From a bacterium ADurb.Bin243 (GTDB lineage Bacteria; Muiribacteriota; UBA9980): a stretch of 61,793 nucleotides of DNA. Every line of letters begins with the position of its first letter. The first letter of the stretch is position 1. The notes below the pieces were generated by a model. The model had not been told where the DNA came from. It was given only the letters and a program-made list of their open reading frames with translations, and ran no database searches. Of the stretch, positions 37,401-52,400 are shown in pieces. A program made the translations under genes and the position numbers. The stretch lies in the NCBI GenBank assembly GCA_002069765.1, contig MWBZ01000020.1, positions 1 to 61,793 on the forward strand. The letters are read 5' to 3'.

Positions 37401-40400
37401 CTGCCTGGGCGCCCAAAATTTCATACGCGACGACAGCTGGCATAACTTAACTATCAACGTACTTGAAATAATTAAAAACGTCAGCCCGGAACTTAAAGAA
37501 AACGCTCCGCTGATAGTGGAGGAAATATTTTTCTGCGATTTCGATTATGAAGGCTGGGCGGAAGTTTCCGACGGCCGAAACCCCGCGGGAGCCGCTTATT
37601 ACATAGACGACCTGGCGATAACGTCGGGCGGCTCGGCCTCGAAAACCATTAAATTCAGCTGGAAATCAAACCGCGCCGATATAAAGAAATTTTCATACGC
37701 GATCGACGATAATCCGTTAGGAACGCCCGGTACCGAAATTTCAGGGGCCGATTCGGCCTCGTTCACGGTCGGCGACGGGGCCGGGGGGGATATGTGGTAT
37801 CTTCACTTAACCGGCCACGGCGAAGACTCACGCGCCCTCACCGGCGTCTCCGGCGTACGGGTCAAAGTGGACAACACTCCGCCGCAGGTAATTTCAACCA
37901 CTCCGCAAAACGGTTCGTCCGCGGACAGTTCAATAATAACGGCCGTCATAGACGATTTCAACGGTTCCGGCGTGGCCGCAGCCAGCATCAAGTGCGAAGT
38001 AGACGGGTACGTTTATCAGGCAGGCGACGGCGCCCTGACATACGACTCGGCAAAAAAGCTTATGAAAATAGAGCCTTTCAAAAAAACGCCCGCGCCGCCG
38101 GGTTTTATTGACGGCCAGAACGTCGCCGTTAAAATTTCCGGCGTCCGCGACAACGCCGGAAACGTAATGAAAGAGCCTTATCGATTCTCCTTCAAGGCCG
38201 ATTATTCCTCGATGACCGCCGGGCGCGACGCGCTTGTCACCACCGAAGGCGGATCCGCGCCGTGCTTCACCGCCGACTCCGCTTCGATAATTTATGCCGC
38301 GCCGGCCGGAAATAAAACCGCGCTCTATTCGGTAGAAGTATCGGGCAAAAACCGGCGCGCCATTTCTAACGATCCGTCGGCGGATTACCGCGACCCGTTC
38401 GTTTTATCCTCCGGCGATATAATAGCTTGCAAAAAGCCGCAAGACGCGGATAATTATTTTCTCGTTAAAATACCGGCCGGAGGCGGACCGGAAAACAAGC
38501 TTTGCGTGATCTCCGGCTGCGACATCCTCTCCCCTTCGGCGCCCGAGTCCTCATCGCCAATCTATTTCAGCGCCGGAAACGATATATATTCGTTCGACGC
38601 AAAAACTTCAAAGGCGGAAAAAATACTTTCGGACCCCAACGCTTTTATGGCCGAGCCTTCGATTTCGCCCGACGGCGGAATGCTGGCGTTCAGAAAAGAT
38701 TTATACACCAACACTTTATGGATCTCTTCCCCGCGCGGCGCGGACATGCGCCCTATAACGCTGGACGGCCAGGAATTCACGCCGTCTTTCGCGGCTGACG
38801 GCGCATCGGTTTTATTCACCAAAATAGAGAACGGAGTTTCATCCATCCGATCGGTCAATACCGACGGTTCGCGCATGGAAGCGGTCATTCCCGGCGCGGT
38901 TTACGGCGTCAGAAATCCCAGGCAGAGCCCCGACAAAAAAATGATAGCCTATGAATCGGCCAGAAGCGGCCTCTGGAATATATCGGTTTTCCGGCTTATA
39001 TACGCCGAACCGGCCGAGCCTGAAATATTAGCCGGCGGCGCCCCCGGCCAAAAAGAGCCGGCCGTAAAGCTCGATTATGAAATAAACTCCGCCGATACCG
39101 CCGTGTCGGTTAAAATATACGACCATCAAAACAAATTGGTCCGCGTGCTCGCCGAAGATAAAAAAGAATTCGAGGGAGTACGCTCCATAATCTGGGACGG
39201 CCGCGACGGCGAAAATAAGCTGGCGGACGCCTCAAAACCTTATATAGTCAAATATGAATTCAAATCGGCGGGCGGAGCTAAGCCGCTGGTAAAAGTCTCG
39301 AGAGTGGATTTCAGCGAGGCCGCGCGTAAAACCCCGATAGATTATTCGGCTATAAGGGCCGAAGTGCAAAGCGAAGAAGACAAACGCAAATCGCTCGAAA
39401 ATGCGAGAATCGCCCGAATAAAAGAAGATATCAAAAAAGGCGGGGACGATATTCCGCCGGCACCGGTAACCGCTTTCAGGGCTAAAGCCGGCGTCGCGAA
39501 AATAGAGCTTTCATGGAACAAAAACGCCGAAAACGATCTCGAAGGCTATAAAATAGTGCGCACGCAAAGCGGCCGGAAAGAAACCGCCGCTTATAAAATC
39601 TCCGCCGATAAAACTTCTTACACCGACATTACCGCCGAAAGCGGAAAGACTTACGCTTACTCTATTTCGGCTTTCGACGCTTACGATAATTTTTCAGCGC
39701 CGCGCGAATTAACCGCCACGGCCGAATTCGATTACCAATATTTCGCCCTGCCTTACGCCGGAAAGCCGCATTTAATAAAACTGAACCTCAACGAGCTGAC
39801 GCTGGAGCTTTACGCAAGCGCCGGGGGCGATCCGGTTTTCAAATCTTCTATCGTGGCGCCTGAAAATATAACCGGCGGCACCTTTTCGTTTTCATGCCAT
39901 GAAGGCGGCTATGCTTTATATTGCCTGAATCCCGCTTCAGGAGAGTTTTACTACTCGCGCTCGTCTGGACTCAAATCTTTTTCCGGCTGGGAGCTCATAA
40001 GCGCGGAGTATTATCCGCCGCCCGACGCCTCGGCGAAATCGCCGGTTGCATTTATTTGCCCGAAAGACTCGAAAACGGTCACGGCCTTCTGCTTCGATTC
40101 CGAGTCTGACACTCTTTACCAGGGCGAGATACGCAAAAACTCTTCTAAGATCTCGTGGAAAGTTTTATCGAAGGGGTTCATCGGCCCGCCTGAAGAAGCT
40201 CTTTCATATTCGCTGGATTTCGCCGGAGGCAAATATAAACTATACGCCGTAAATCAGGCGAGCGGAACGGTCTATTCATGCGAAACCTCGAATTTTAAAG
40301 TTTTCAGCTCGTGGCGCGAAGAAATCATCGATTAACTTCATTAAACCCATACGAAAATGGATAAGGGGGAAGAAAGGACTGATAGCCCTTTCTTCCCCCT

Positions 40401-43400
40401 TATAAACCCCTATCTATCCCGGATATTAAATCATCGCAGCTACGCTGCGATGATTTGCAGCATTGCCGGAAAAGGCTGTTTCACAGCCATTTCCGGCAGG
40501 CGCAGGTCGCTGCCTCGGTCTCGGCCTCTGATCGAGGCCTGCCGTTAAGTTATGTCTGAACGGCTTTCAATTATTCATCGCTTAAACGCCGCCCTGGTAA
40601 TAATGCAAAAAAGGTTGTAATTATATCAACTTTCCCGTGAGCGGTAATGCTGATTTACCAGAGCGCCATTATTGCCCCGCAGCCGCGCGCATACGCGCGG
40701 CTGCAAAAAACAGCATCAAGCAAGACAGAAATTACCACAAAAAAGAAAAAATAAGACGAAATTAAAGGCAGAAAAGAAAAGCCGCCGCCAAACTGATATA
40801 AAGCGTCAGGCAAAAAGGGAGAGATTGGGGAGCTATGAGGGGAAAGAGAGGGTCATCGACCCTTTCTTTCCCCTCATCAAAAATAAAAATACAGTTTAAT
40901 CGGAAATATTAAAATTTAACTTTAGCGAAGTTGCGTTTGCCGGCCTGCACGACGACTTCGCCGTTGAGTTTCGATATTTCGACGTATTCGTCGGTGCATT
41001 TTTCGGAATTGAGTTTAAGGCCGCCCTGCTGGATGAGTCTTTTAGCGGCGGAGTTGCTTTCGGCGAATCCGAGATCGCTTATGAGCCCTATCATGGAGAC
41101 TTTACCGTCTTTGAGCTTGGCGCGGTCGAATGTTATGGTGACGGCGTCGTCTGGAACGCCTTTTTTAGCGAACACGTTTTCGAATTCGACGCGAGCGTGG
41201 TCGGCGGCTTCGGCGTTGTGGTACATCGAGGTTATGAGGTGGGCGAGTTTCATTTTAACGCTTTTGGGGTTGACGGCGCCTGAGTCGCAGTCGGATTTCA
41301 TTTTAGCTATTTCTTCGAAGCTTACATCGGTTAATAGCTCGTAGTATTTAAACATCATAGCGTCGGATATAGACATTATCTTGCCGTACATATTTTTGGG
41401 CTCTTCGTTGATACCGACGTAATTACCCAGGGATTTGCTCATTTTATTCACGCCGTCGAGGCCCTCGAGTATCGGCATGGTGATTATGACCTGCGATGGC
41501 TGGCCGTGTTCTTTCTGAAGCGAGCGGCCGACGAGCAGGTTGAATTTTTGATCGGTGCCGCCGAGTTCGACGTCGGCCTTGAGCGCGACGGAATCGTAGC
41601 CCTGCATGAGCGGGTACATGAATTCGTGGATGGATATGGGGCGCTGCGATTTAAAGCGGTTGAGAAAGTCGTCGCGTTCGAGCATGCGCGCCACTGTATA
41701 TTTTGACGCAAGCTTCAAGACGTCGCCAAAATTCATCGGCGAAAGCCAGCGCGAGTTGAAATCGATGATCGTTTTATTCATATCGAGTATTTTGCAAACC
41801 TGCGATTTATAAGTTTCGACGTTTTCGCGTATTTTATCTTCGGTGAGCGGTTTGCGGGTTTCGCTCTTGCCGGTGGGATCGCCGATGAGGGCGGTAAAAT
41901 CGCCTATAAGGAAGACGACGCTGTGGCCGAGATCCTGAAATTGTCTCATTTTGCGCAGTACGACGGTATGGCCGAGGTGCAGGTCGGGCGCGGTGGGATC
42001 GGCGCCGAGTTTTATAACCAGCGGTTTATTGGTTTCGAGCTTTTTGACCAGCTCTTCCTCGGATATAATTTCAACCGCGCCGCGTTTTATAATTGCCATT
42101 TGCTGATTTATGTCGATCATCTAAAAATTCCTTTCGTTAATTTATAAAATTTGATTTATTAGCTCTGGACCGGCCCTAAAAATTCTAGTATAAGCACCCG
42201 GTTATATATGCTTTTCAAGCTCCTTCAATAATTTTTTCGCTTCCTCGCTCAATACGGATGGGACGTCGATTTTAACGGTTATGATTTGATCGCCGGTAGC
42301 GCCGGTTTTATGGTTTTTTACGCCCTGACCCTTGAGCTTGAGTTTCGAGCCGCTTTTAGTTCCGGCCGGAATATTGACCTTAGCGCTGCCGCGTATGGTG
42401 GGGACCATTTTAACGGCGCCGAGCGCGGCTTCGGTGAACTTTAAAACCAGCTCGTAATAAAGGTCGTCGCCCGAGCGGCTGAATTGATCGTCGGGCTTTA
42501 TGCTTACCGTAATTAAAATATTGCCGCGCGGCGAGTTTCTTAAGCCAGCATGCCCTTCGCCGGGGATTCTTATGAGCTGGCCGTCCGCGACGCCCTCGGG
42601 GATATTGACTTTTATCTGTTTGATATCGCTGACGAAGCCGTGGCCCGAACAATTGGCGCATGTATTGGTTTTGATTTTGCCGCGCCCCGAACAGCGCGGA
42701 CACGGCTGGCTTATGGCGTATCCGCCCTGGCTGCGGGATATGGAGCCGGTGCCGCGGCAGCTCTGGCACGCCGCGTTGCCCGATCCGCCTTCGCCCGAGC
42801 AGTAACCGCATATGTCGCGCCTGTTCACTTTCAATTTTAAATTACCGCCGCCGACGGCCTGTTTTAAGGTCAATTCGAGTTTTACCTCAATGTCTTCGCC
42901 GCGCGAAGGCCTGTCTGAATCGGCGCGGAACCCGCTCGCGCCGCCGCGGTCGAAGAAGCTTCCGAAAATATCGCCGAAATCTCCTGCGCCGTTCGAGTGC
43001 GGGCCTCTGCCGCCGCCGAATATAGAACTGAGAATATCTTCGAAATTTGCGCCCGCACCGCCGGCGCCCGAGAAATCGAAGTTTCCGTCGCCGAAACCTG
43101 AAAATCCTCCGGCCTTTATTCTGTCGTATTTAGAGCGTTTTTCATCATCGGAAAGCACTTCATACGCTTCAGTGACTTCCTTGAATTTATCCTCGGCCGA
43201 TTTGTTGCCGCTGTTAGCGTCGGGATGATATTTTTTAGCCAGATTTTTATAGGCTTTTTTTATATCTTCTTTAGACGCGTCCTGCGATACGCCAAGAATG
43301 CTATAAAAATCTTTCATTTTCATTATCGAATCGCCTTCCTTGGTAAAAATAATTTAAGTTTTTCAGCATGTAATCGCTTTGCGAGTTATATTATAACATA

Positions 43401-46400
43401 ATCCGACACTTTTTTCCATAAAAATATAAAATTACCCGCATTGTAATGATACCTGCAATAAAAAAGAAAGTTAAAATACATTAATCAGTTGCAAACAATA
43501 GGCTTTTCTGGTATAATAATATATAGAATAGGTGTAGTGTAAAAATTAAACGATTCAACTTAACCTGACACAAAATAGCTTAAAAGGCTGTGATTTATAT
43601 GTTAGGCGTCGACGCCAAAAACGAAGGAATTATGCGCTCATACAGCGGCCACGGCATGATCGAAAAACATCCTGCCGGTTTGACTATCGCCGGCGTAATG
43701 GGCCATGAGCTCGGGCATATAAACGGAGCTAAAAACCTCGCTCTGGCTGGCGGCGAAACAGTAGTTTCACAGAACATACAATTAAACATCGAATTCGAAG
43801 GTTCCAGACTGGTAGCGACTTCCGGCAGGGCAACGACCGTCACGGCGCGCACCGATCCGGCTTCCAGCTATAAAAATAATATCGCCAATTTCGAGCTTGA
43901 AATGGCTCAAAAATCGAAAACGGGCGGCCCGATAAAAAACCTTTCTCAATTGAAGCAGGCCGCAAATTCCGCCGCGGGCGAAACGGGCGAAACTGAAGAC
44001 GACTTCAGCGTCAAAGCGGCTCAACTTTCATCGTTGCTTACCCAGCAAAAGCAAAAACTCGAAAGCAAGCTCCAGCGGCTCAGTGAAAACAGCGCGGCCG
44101 CCGCGAAATTAAATTTGAACGCGCCTTCTTCAGGAGCTTTTGCCCCGACGGGCGAAGACACCGGTACTGCGGCGGCGGACATCATGGCCGGCGGAAACGC
44201 CGAAGAAGCCTCTGTGCGAGACGCCGCCGCCAGACGCCAGGCTTCTCAACGGCTAGCCTCGGTTAGAGAACAAATATCAAAAATAGACAATATAATGGCT
44301 TCCTTAAAAATAGCCAAGAGCGTTCAGATGCTAAACGGCCTTCTGCAGGCCGTCGCCGGCGTGAGCATGACGGCGGGGGGTGACATCGCGGCAGCAACCG
44401 ATTCGCCGGCTTCGAGCATGGCGGTACGCGCGCCGTCTAACAGAAAATCCGCCGTAGAAAATATGATCTCGCTCATAGAAGAGTCGCTGCGAGGCATGAT
44501 GGTTAACTTAAAAGTCTGAATTATAAAATTGGTTCTTTTTCATATCGTATGTGTAAAATATTAAAATTAAGTTAAGAGTTCAGAATGGAGAGTGAAGAAC
44601 TAAAGGACTTTTGGAAATTTCGATAAGGCGTTTTATTTATATAGAGCTCGCAGGGCGAGCCCCAGCCTTAACTATTCACTATCCACTCTACACTATTCAC
44701 TGACAATCTTCCCCGCATGAAATAAATAAGAGCCAAAAATATAAAAGCGCCCCCTGCACTGGAGGCGCTTTTTTAATATTTAAAGATTTCAGCCGGGCAG
44801 TCTTAAAGGTTATTTTCGATAACCTGTTTGATATCGAAATCTTCGATTCTAAGGTAATAGTCCGCGCACTGGATAAGCGCTTCCATCGGCGCCATGCCGA
44901 TAAGTTCGGAGCCGACCACGTTCACTCCGTATCTGGCCGCCTCCAGGCGTACCATTTCAAAAACCCTGAATATGGGGGTTTTTTTATAATTGACAAGATT
45001 CATTGAAACCTGCACGATTCCTCTTCCGGAAAGTTCTACGCCCATTCCCTTCACGTTTACTAACCCGCCGGACGATCCTCTGACCGCGCGGGCGATCTTA
45101 TCGGCTATTTTGATATCGCTAGTATCGAGATTCACGTTGAAAGCTATAAGATATTCCCGGGCGCCGAAAACGGAGGCGCCGGCCGTAGGATGAACTTCCG
45201 AAGGGCCGAAATCGGGTTTCCACTTCGGGTCTTTAATTTTTTCGAACCAGCCTTCATATTCGCCTTTCCTTATATTTGCAAGGTTCTGTCTGTCGGGAGA
45301 AGTTGCGGCCGCTTCATATAAAAAAATAGGAAGATTGTATTTCGCCGATATGACGCCGGCGGTTTCTTTAGCCAGCTCGATGCATTCGTTCATATTGGAA
45401 TTTCTGACGGGAATGAAAGGAACAACGTCGACCGCTCCCATGCGCGGATGTTCGCCTTTGTGTTTTTTAAGGTCGATTTTTTCGACCGCGATTTCAAACG
45501 CTTTATAAAGGCAGTTTTTAAGCGGCTCGGGTTCTCCGATTGCGGTAACCACGGTGCGATTGTGGTCTTTGTCCGGTTTTACGTCGAGAAGCTTCACTTC
45601 GTCCACGTTCCTAAAGCAGTCGGATATCTGTTTAATAACGGCTTCGTCGCGGCCTTCTGAAAAGTTGGGGACTGTTTCGATAATTTTGTTCATCGATGTA
45701 CTCACCTTTCTTATTTATTTTTAGATTTTTCAGGCTTTTTGCCTTTTATTAATTTTTACCTGCCGGGTTAGCGCATGAAAATTTCAGGCTTTTTTTAGCT
45801 TGATAATGAAATAAAAATTGCTTCCCTCTCCGGGCTTGCTTTCGAGCTTTATCCTTTCCCCGCCCATGAGCCTCACCAGCCGGTCCGCGATGGAAAGGCC
45901 GAGGCCCGCTCCGCCGTATTTTCTGGTCGAAGAGCTGTCGCCCTGAACGAAAGGCATAAATATCTTCTGCTGGGTTTGTTCATCTATGCCTATTCCCGAG
46001 TCCTTGATATTGATCCTTATTTCGACTTCGTCTCCCGAATCGCTCAATAGTTGCGCGCCCAGCTCTATAAAGCCGGCGTTGGTAAATTTAAGCGCGTTGC
46101 CGGCGAGATTAAGCACGATTTGCTTCAGGCGTGTTTCATCGCCGTATACATTGGTTTCGAGAAGTTTATCGTCTACGCTGGAAGTGAAGGCCAGTTTTTT
46201 TTCGGCCGCGATAAAACCCGCATATTCGTTAATTTCTTTAAAGACATCGGCCATTTTAAATTCGTTGAAGTTCAATTTAAGGTCGCCGCCTTCAATGCTG
46301 GTGTAATCCAGTATGTCGTTGACCGTAGAAATCAGGATATGGCTGCTGAGCTTGATGCGGTTGACGAATTCACGCGCTTCGCCTTCCGGCATGGTGTCTT

Positions 46401-49400
46401 CGAGAATATCGGTATAACCGATTATGCACGTGATAGGAGTTCTAAGCTCGTGACCGATGCTGCCGATAAAATCGCTTTTTGCTCTGGTGGCTATATCCAG
46501 GTCGCTAAGCAGCTTTTTCATCTCCCGGTTGGCCCCTTCTATATTATCGAGCAGGCCGTTAATTTCCGAACTCAGCGAAGCGATTTCGTCATTTCCGTTA
46601 AAAGACAGGCGTTTTTGATAATTGCCTTCTACCGAAAGTTTTTTAACTTCAGAGCTGAGTTTTATTATCCGGTCGGCTATGAACTTATCGATCAGATAAG
46701 ACGTCATTATAAAAAAAATCAAGCCTGTAATAAGAAGCGCGGCTACAAAATAGCGCAGGGCGATCACCGCTTGGCCGTAAATAGTTCTGGGTTCTTTGAA
46801 ATTAAGTATAAATAGAGGCTTATCGTTGAAATCATTGAAGATCAGATGACATGTTATAAAATCATTGTTTAAAGACTTGTGCAATGAATATTTCAAAACA
46901 TCGGCCGCGGCCGAAACTTTTTGCGATTCATCGAGGCGGCAGTCTATGATCTCATTAAAGCCGAGATTAAGCGCGGTCATCTTGTTAAGCTTTGATATTT
47001 CGGCTTCATCTATAAAACGGCCGTAAATTAAAAAACCGTTCGCGGTTCCACGGCCGCCCGTTTTAAGTATGATGTCGGAAGATACTATGGCCGGTTTCGA
47101 TTCGAGAGAAACCAATCTCGCTATTTCGGTTTTTTTAGTTTTGGATAAAAGCCTTCGGGAAATATGTATCAAAGAATTTTTAAGCGAATCCGGCGAAGCT
47201 GAGATTTTTCCGTTTTTGTGGTCGAAAAAACAATCCAGAATTATTTCTTCGGAGCCGTTAGCGAAAAGAATAAAATCTATATCCAGCGAACGCATGGATT
47301 CGTAATTTATGTTAGATTCTATATACTGAGCGTTACGGTCGGACATAAAATTGTAAGTATCGTCCCACATCGCCCAGTCGCTCATTTTAGTGGAAAACTC
47401 CTCGCACATATGAGTAATCATGCGCGTGACGCCCTCGATCTTGCTGTCCATGTACTTACTTTCGATATCAAGATAGCTTTTAAGCATGATCGAAGATATC
47501 GCATAATAAATAAGCGTTATAGATAAGACGATCGTTAGCGTCACGATCACGAGAAGTTTAAACCTGATGTTCATGGCAAGCCTTTTGTTTTACTTAGTAA
47601 ACGATTAATAAGTTAATCCCGGTATTTTGACCCCGCTTTTTTTAGCGAATCCAATCGCCTCTTCATAACCGGCGTCGGCATGACGGACCACGCCCATGCC
47701 GGGATCGGATGTAAGCACGCGCTCGAGGCGTTCGGCCATCATATCGCTTCCATCCGCAACTATAACCATTCCGGCGTGTATCGAGTATCCCATGCCAACT
47801 CCGCCGCCGTGATGGACCGAAACCCACGAGGCTCCGTTTACGGCGTTAATGAGAGCGTTTAATACCGGCCAATCCGCGATAGCGTCGGAACCGTCTTTCA
47901 TGGCTTCGGTTTCGCGGTTCGGCGAGGCTACCGACCCCGAGTCGAGATGGTCGCGGCCGATAACGACAGGCGCTGAAATTTCACCTTTTTTCACCATTTC
48001 GTTAATTATTTTTCCGAAGCGCGCGCGTTCTCCATAACCGAGCCAGCAGATGCGCGCGGGCAGCCCCTGAAAATGAACGCGCTTGCGGGCCATTTCTATC
48101 CAGTTGCAAAGGTGTTTGTTATAAGAGAACTCTTTGAGTATGACCTCGTCGGTTTTATATATGTCCGCCGGATCGCCGGAAAGCGCTACCCAGCGGAAAG
48201 GGCCCTTGCCTTCGCAGAATAAAGGCCGTATATAAGCCGGAACGAATCCGGGAAAATCGAATGCGTTAGAAACGCCGCGTTTCTGGGCCTGCGCGCGGAT
48301 ATTATTGCCGTAATCGAAAGTTATCGCGCCCATCTTTTGAAGGTCGAGCATGGCCCTGACATGTATGGCCATAGATTCCATAGACAAGTCTATATACTTT
48401 GCCGGATCGTTTTTACGAAGCGCGACGGCCTCTTCGAAACTCACCTGGCAGGGCACGTAGCCGTTAAGCTCGTCGTGCGCGGAGGTCTGGTCGGTCAATA
48501 CGTCCGGTACGAACCCCATTTTTACAAGGCGCGGAAGCACTTCCGCGGCGTTGGCGACAAGCCCCACCGATTTAGCGATTTTATTTTCTTTGTAGTGAAC
48601 GACCCTTTTAAGCGCGTCTTCGAGATTGTCGGTAATCTCGTCGCAATAACCGGTTTTGAGGCGTTTTTCAATGCGGGTCCTGTCCACGTCGATTCCGAGA
48701 AATGCCGCGCCCGCCATGGTGGCCGCAAGCGGCTGAGCGCCGCCCATCCCGCCGAGGCCCGCCGTGACGACCAGTTTGCCGGAAAGATCGCCGCCATAGT
48801 GTTTTTGAGCCAGCGCGGCGAACGTTTCATACGTGCCCTGCAATATGCCCTGCGTTCCTATATAAATCCAGGAACCGGCCGTCATCTGGCCGTACATCAT
48901 AAGCCCCTTCGCGTCGAGTGCCCTGAAGTTTTCCCAGTCCGCCCATTTAGGAACGAGCATAGAGTTAACCAGAATAGCGCGCGGAGCGCCTTTGTGGCTT
49001 TTAAAGACCGCGACGGGTTTTCCGGATTGCACAAGCACCGTTTCGTCGTCTTCGAGCTTTTTTAATGTCTTCACTATATTTTCATAGGCGTCCCAATTGC
49101 GGGCGGCTTTGCCGAGGCCGCCGTAAACTATAAGATTATCGGGATCTTCCGCCACTTCATAGTCCAGGTTATTTGAAAGCATCCGTAAAATGGCTTCCTG
49201 CTGCCAGCCTTTGCATGACAACGCAGTGCCGCGGGCCGCCTTTATATTTTTTATCATTATTAAACCAACCCCCTGATTTTTATAATTCTTCGTAATAAGT
49301 ATAACAAATTCATGATGATTTATGGCATGAATTTTCAACCAACTTCCATAACCCCTGATTATATCACATCGCATCTACAGAGTCAACCATATTTAAGATG

Positions 49401-52400
49401 GCTGAATATAAATATTTTATCTTAAATTGTATTGATTTTAATCCGACATTCTGGTAAAATTCAACTAAACAATTTCAGCCATATGAAAAAGGAGAAAAAA
49501 TGTCAGTCAAAAAAAGCCAATCAAAAACGAAAACTTCCGTCAATAAAAAAACGGCCAGCGTTAAACCGGCCAAAAAATTTTTATCGGGCAAAGTAATAAA
49601 TCCTTCGCCCATAGCCGCCGATATAACGGTCCGCGAGCTCATAGACGAACACTTTTTAGCTTATAATGCGGGGCGCGTAAGGGAAGCGAGCCATCTTTTC
49701 ACCCAGAAAATGCTCAAAGACGACGTCGTCGTAGGCATGACCCTTACAGGCGCGCTCACGCCGGCAGGCCTCGGCAAATCCGCCGTAATTCCATTGATAA
49801 AAGCCGGCTTTATAGACTTCATCATATCGACTGGCGCTAACTTATATCATGACGCTCATTTCGGGCTCGGCCTCAAGCTCCATCAGGGCTCGCCCTTCGT
49901 TGACGATACGAAATTAAGAAACGAGCAGGTCGTAAGAATTTACGATATCCTTTTCGATTATACGGTCCTTCTCGACACCGACTCTTTCTTCCGCCAGGTA
50001 ATCCGTGAAAAAGAGTTCCAATGCGAAATGTCGACGGCCGTTTTCCACAATAAAATCGGAAAATACCTCGCCGCACGCGAAACCATATTAAAAAATCCCG
50101 ATTCTTCGATATTGTCCGTCGCGTATAAATGCGGCGTTCCCATATACACTTCGTCGCCGGGCGACTCCTCCATCGGCATGAATTTCGCGGCGCTCGCGCT
50201 CGAAGGCAATAAGATGAAATTCGACATAGCCGCCGACATCAACGAAACTGCGGCGATAGTCTTAAACGCCAAGCGCAAAGTCGGAAAAAGCGCTATTTTT
50301 ATTCTCGGCGGCGGCTCTCCCAAAAATTTCGCCCTGCAAACCGAGCCTCAAATACAGGAAGTGCTCGGCATAGACGAAAAAGGCCACGATTATTTCCTGC
50401 AGGTTACCGACGCAAGGCCGGATACGGGCGGCCTTTCAGGCGCGACTCCGTCCGAAGCCGTTTCCTGGGGCAAAGTGGATCCGGATCAGCTGCCGAACAC
50501 GGTAGTCGCATATCTTGATTCCACGGTCGCTCTGCCGCTTATCTGCTCCTATGCTCTTTCTACGGTAAAGCCCAGAAAATTGAAAAGGCTTTATGACAAA
50601 CTCGATTCGCTGGTAGACTTTTTAAAGAAGGAATATTTTAAGGTCAAAAAATCAGGCGCGCGCTAGTCTTCGTTTATAAAATTAATGAGCAGGTGATTGT
50701 TTTTGAGTATATTGACACGCGACGAAATATTAAAAGCCATCGACAGAGGCGAAATTAAAATCGACCCGTTTACGCCGCAGGCCGTAGGCCCCGCTTCGGT
50801 AGATTTAAGGCTCGACAGAAAATTCAGAGTATTCAGAAAACTGCATAAAGTTTACGACGTCGTCGAAGCCGCCAATTACGAAGAAGTAACCGATTATATC
50901 GAAGTGGACGACAAATTCCTTCTGCTGCCCGGAGAATCGGTGCTGGGCATAACCACAGAAAAAATAACCCTGGCGCCCGATATCTGCGGGTGGCTCGAAG
51001 GCCGTTCACGCTTCGCACGCATTGGCCTGGCCGTTCATGTAACGGCGGGTTTCATGCAGCCCGGCATTTCCAACCAGCAGGTGCTCGAAATAAACAACTC
51101 TTCACCTATAGCCATGGCGTTGATTCCCGGAACATTCATCTGCCAGTTCATATTCCAGCGCTGCATCGGAAACGCAGTTTATAAAGGCAGGTTCGCCACT
51201 CAATACAAGCCCTGATCAGGCTTGCGAAAGATAATAATAAAAATGCCGTCCTTTGTCGGGACGGCATTTTTATTATATTTCTTATTTTCTATTTGATTTA
51301 CGGCTTATGCGTTAGTGATAAGATTTCCGGCCATATAAGCGTTAATGTTGTTTCTGTACGCGCCGTAGCCTTTATTGAAATCGTTGCCCTGTATAGAATT
51401 TTTCATGTTTAAAGTTTGCGTTATAATGGCGCCGCGCGATTCCGCAGCCGCATTATAGTTTGCAAAAGAGGTTTTTCCGCCCCCGTTATTGACCGCCGCG
51501 GTATTTTCTTCTTTTTCTTCTTCTTCGCCGGCGGCTTTGAGCTCTTCTTTAAGATAAGCGTTAAGTTCTGACAGGCTGCCCTTTTTTTCGATATCCCGCG
51601 TCAGCCGCGAAAGCCTTTCGGTTGTCTGGGCGGCTGTAAAACCGCTCGCGCCGGAAGTTTTTTCCCATAATTTATTGAAATTTTTCATAGCGCTCAACTG
51701 CGAATTTTTATCGGTATCCGCGCCGAACCTGCTCATTATGCTTTTGGCCGCGCCGACGAAATTGCCCGCCGCTTCCGCGCCGAATTTCTGGGCGGTTGCA
51801 TGAGCGGTCGCGAACATTTTTGAAGACGCGTTCGAAAAAGCCGATCCCATCTTCCCCATGCCCGCGGCAATAATGCTCATATCGTTGAATTTTTTAAGGT
51901 TTCCGGTTTCCGCCATGGTAATTCCAAAACTGAGAAAGCTATCGACCGAGCCGAAAGAATTTTTATTGGTCGCCATACTGACAAGAGCGCTTCTAAAAGC
52001 CGCGGCGTTTTCCGAGCCGGTAGTTTTTACCTGCTCGTAAAGCACGGACACCTTTTGAGCGGTCTTGCTGACTACGGCCGTATCGATTTTTGGCGTGGTT
52101 TGTACGGCGCTCTGCGAAGCCGGAGCGGTAACGGGCTGCGCCACGCTGGTAGTTTCCGGGCTTACAGAAGAGTTTTTAGCAGGTTTATTGAATGCGGTCC
52201 CAAGAAATTTAGAATAAGCTGAAGAACCGAAGTATCTGTCAGCGAGGTTGCCGAACATGCCCATCAAATTGTCTGTATTATAATAAGCCATGGCGCACCT
52301 CACTTTCAAACAATCTATTAATAAAAAAATATCAGGCTATATAGTTAATATATCCTAATTTAATTATACTAAAAAACTTTAACCTTGTCAAATAAAAATC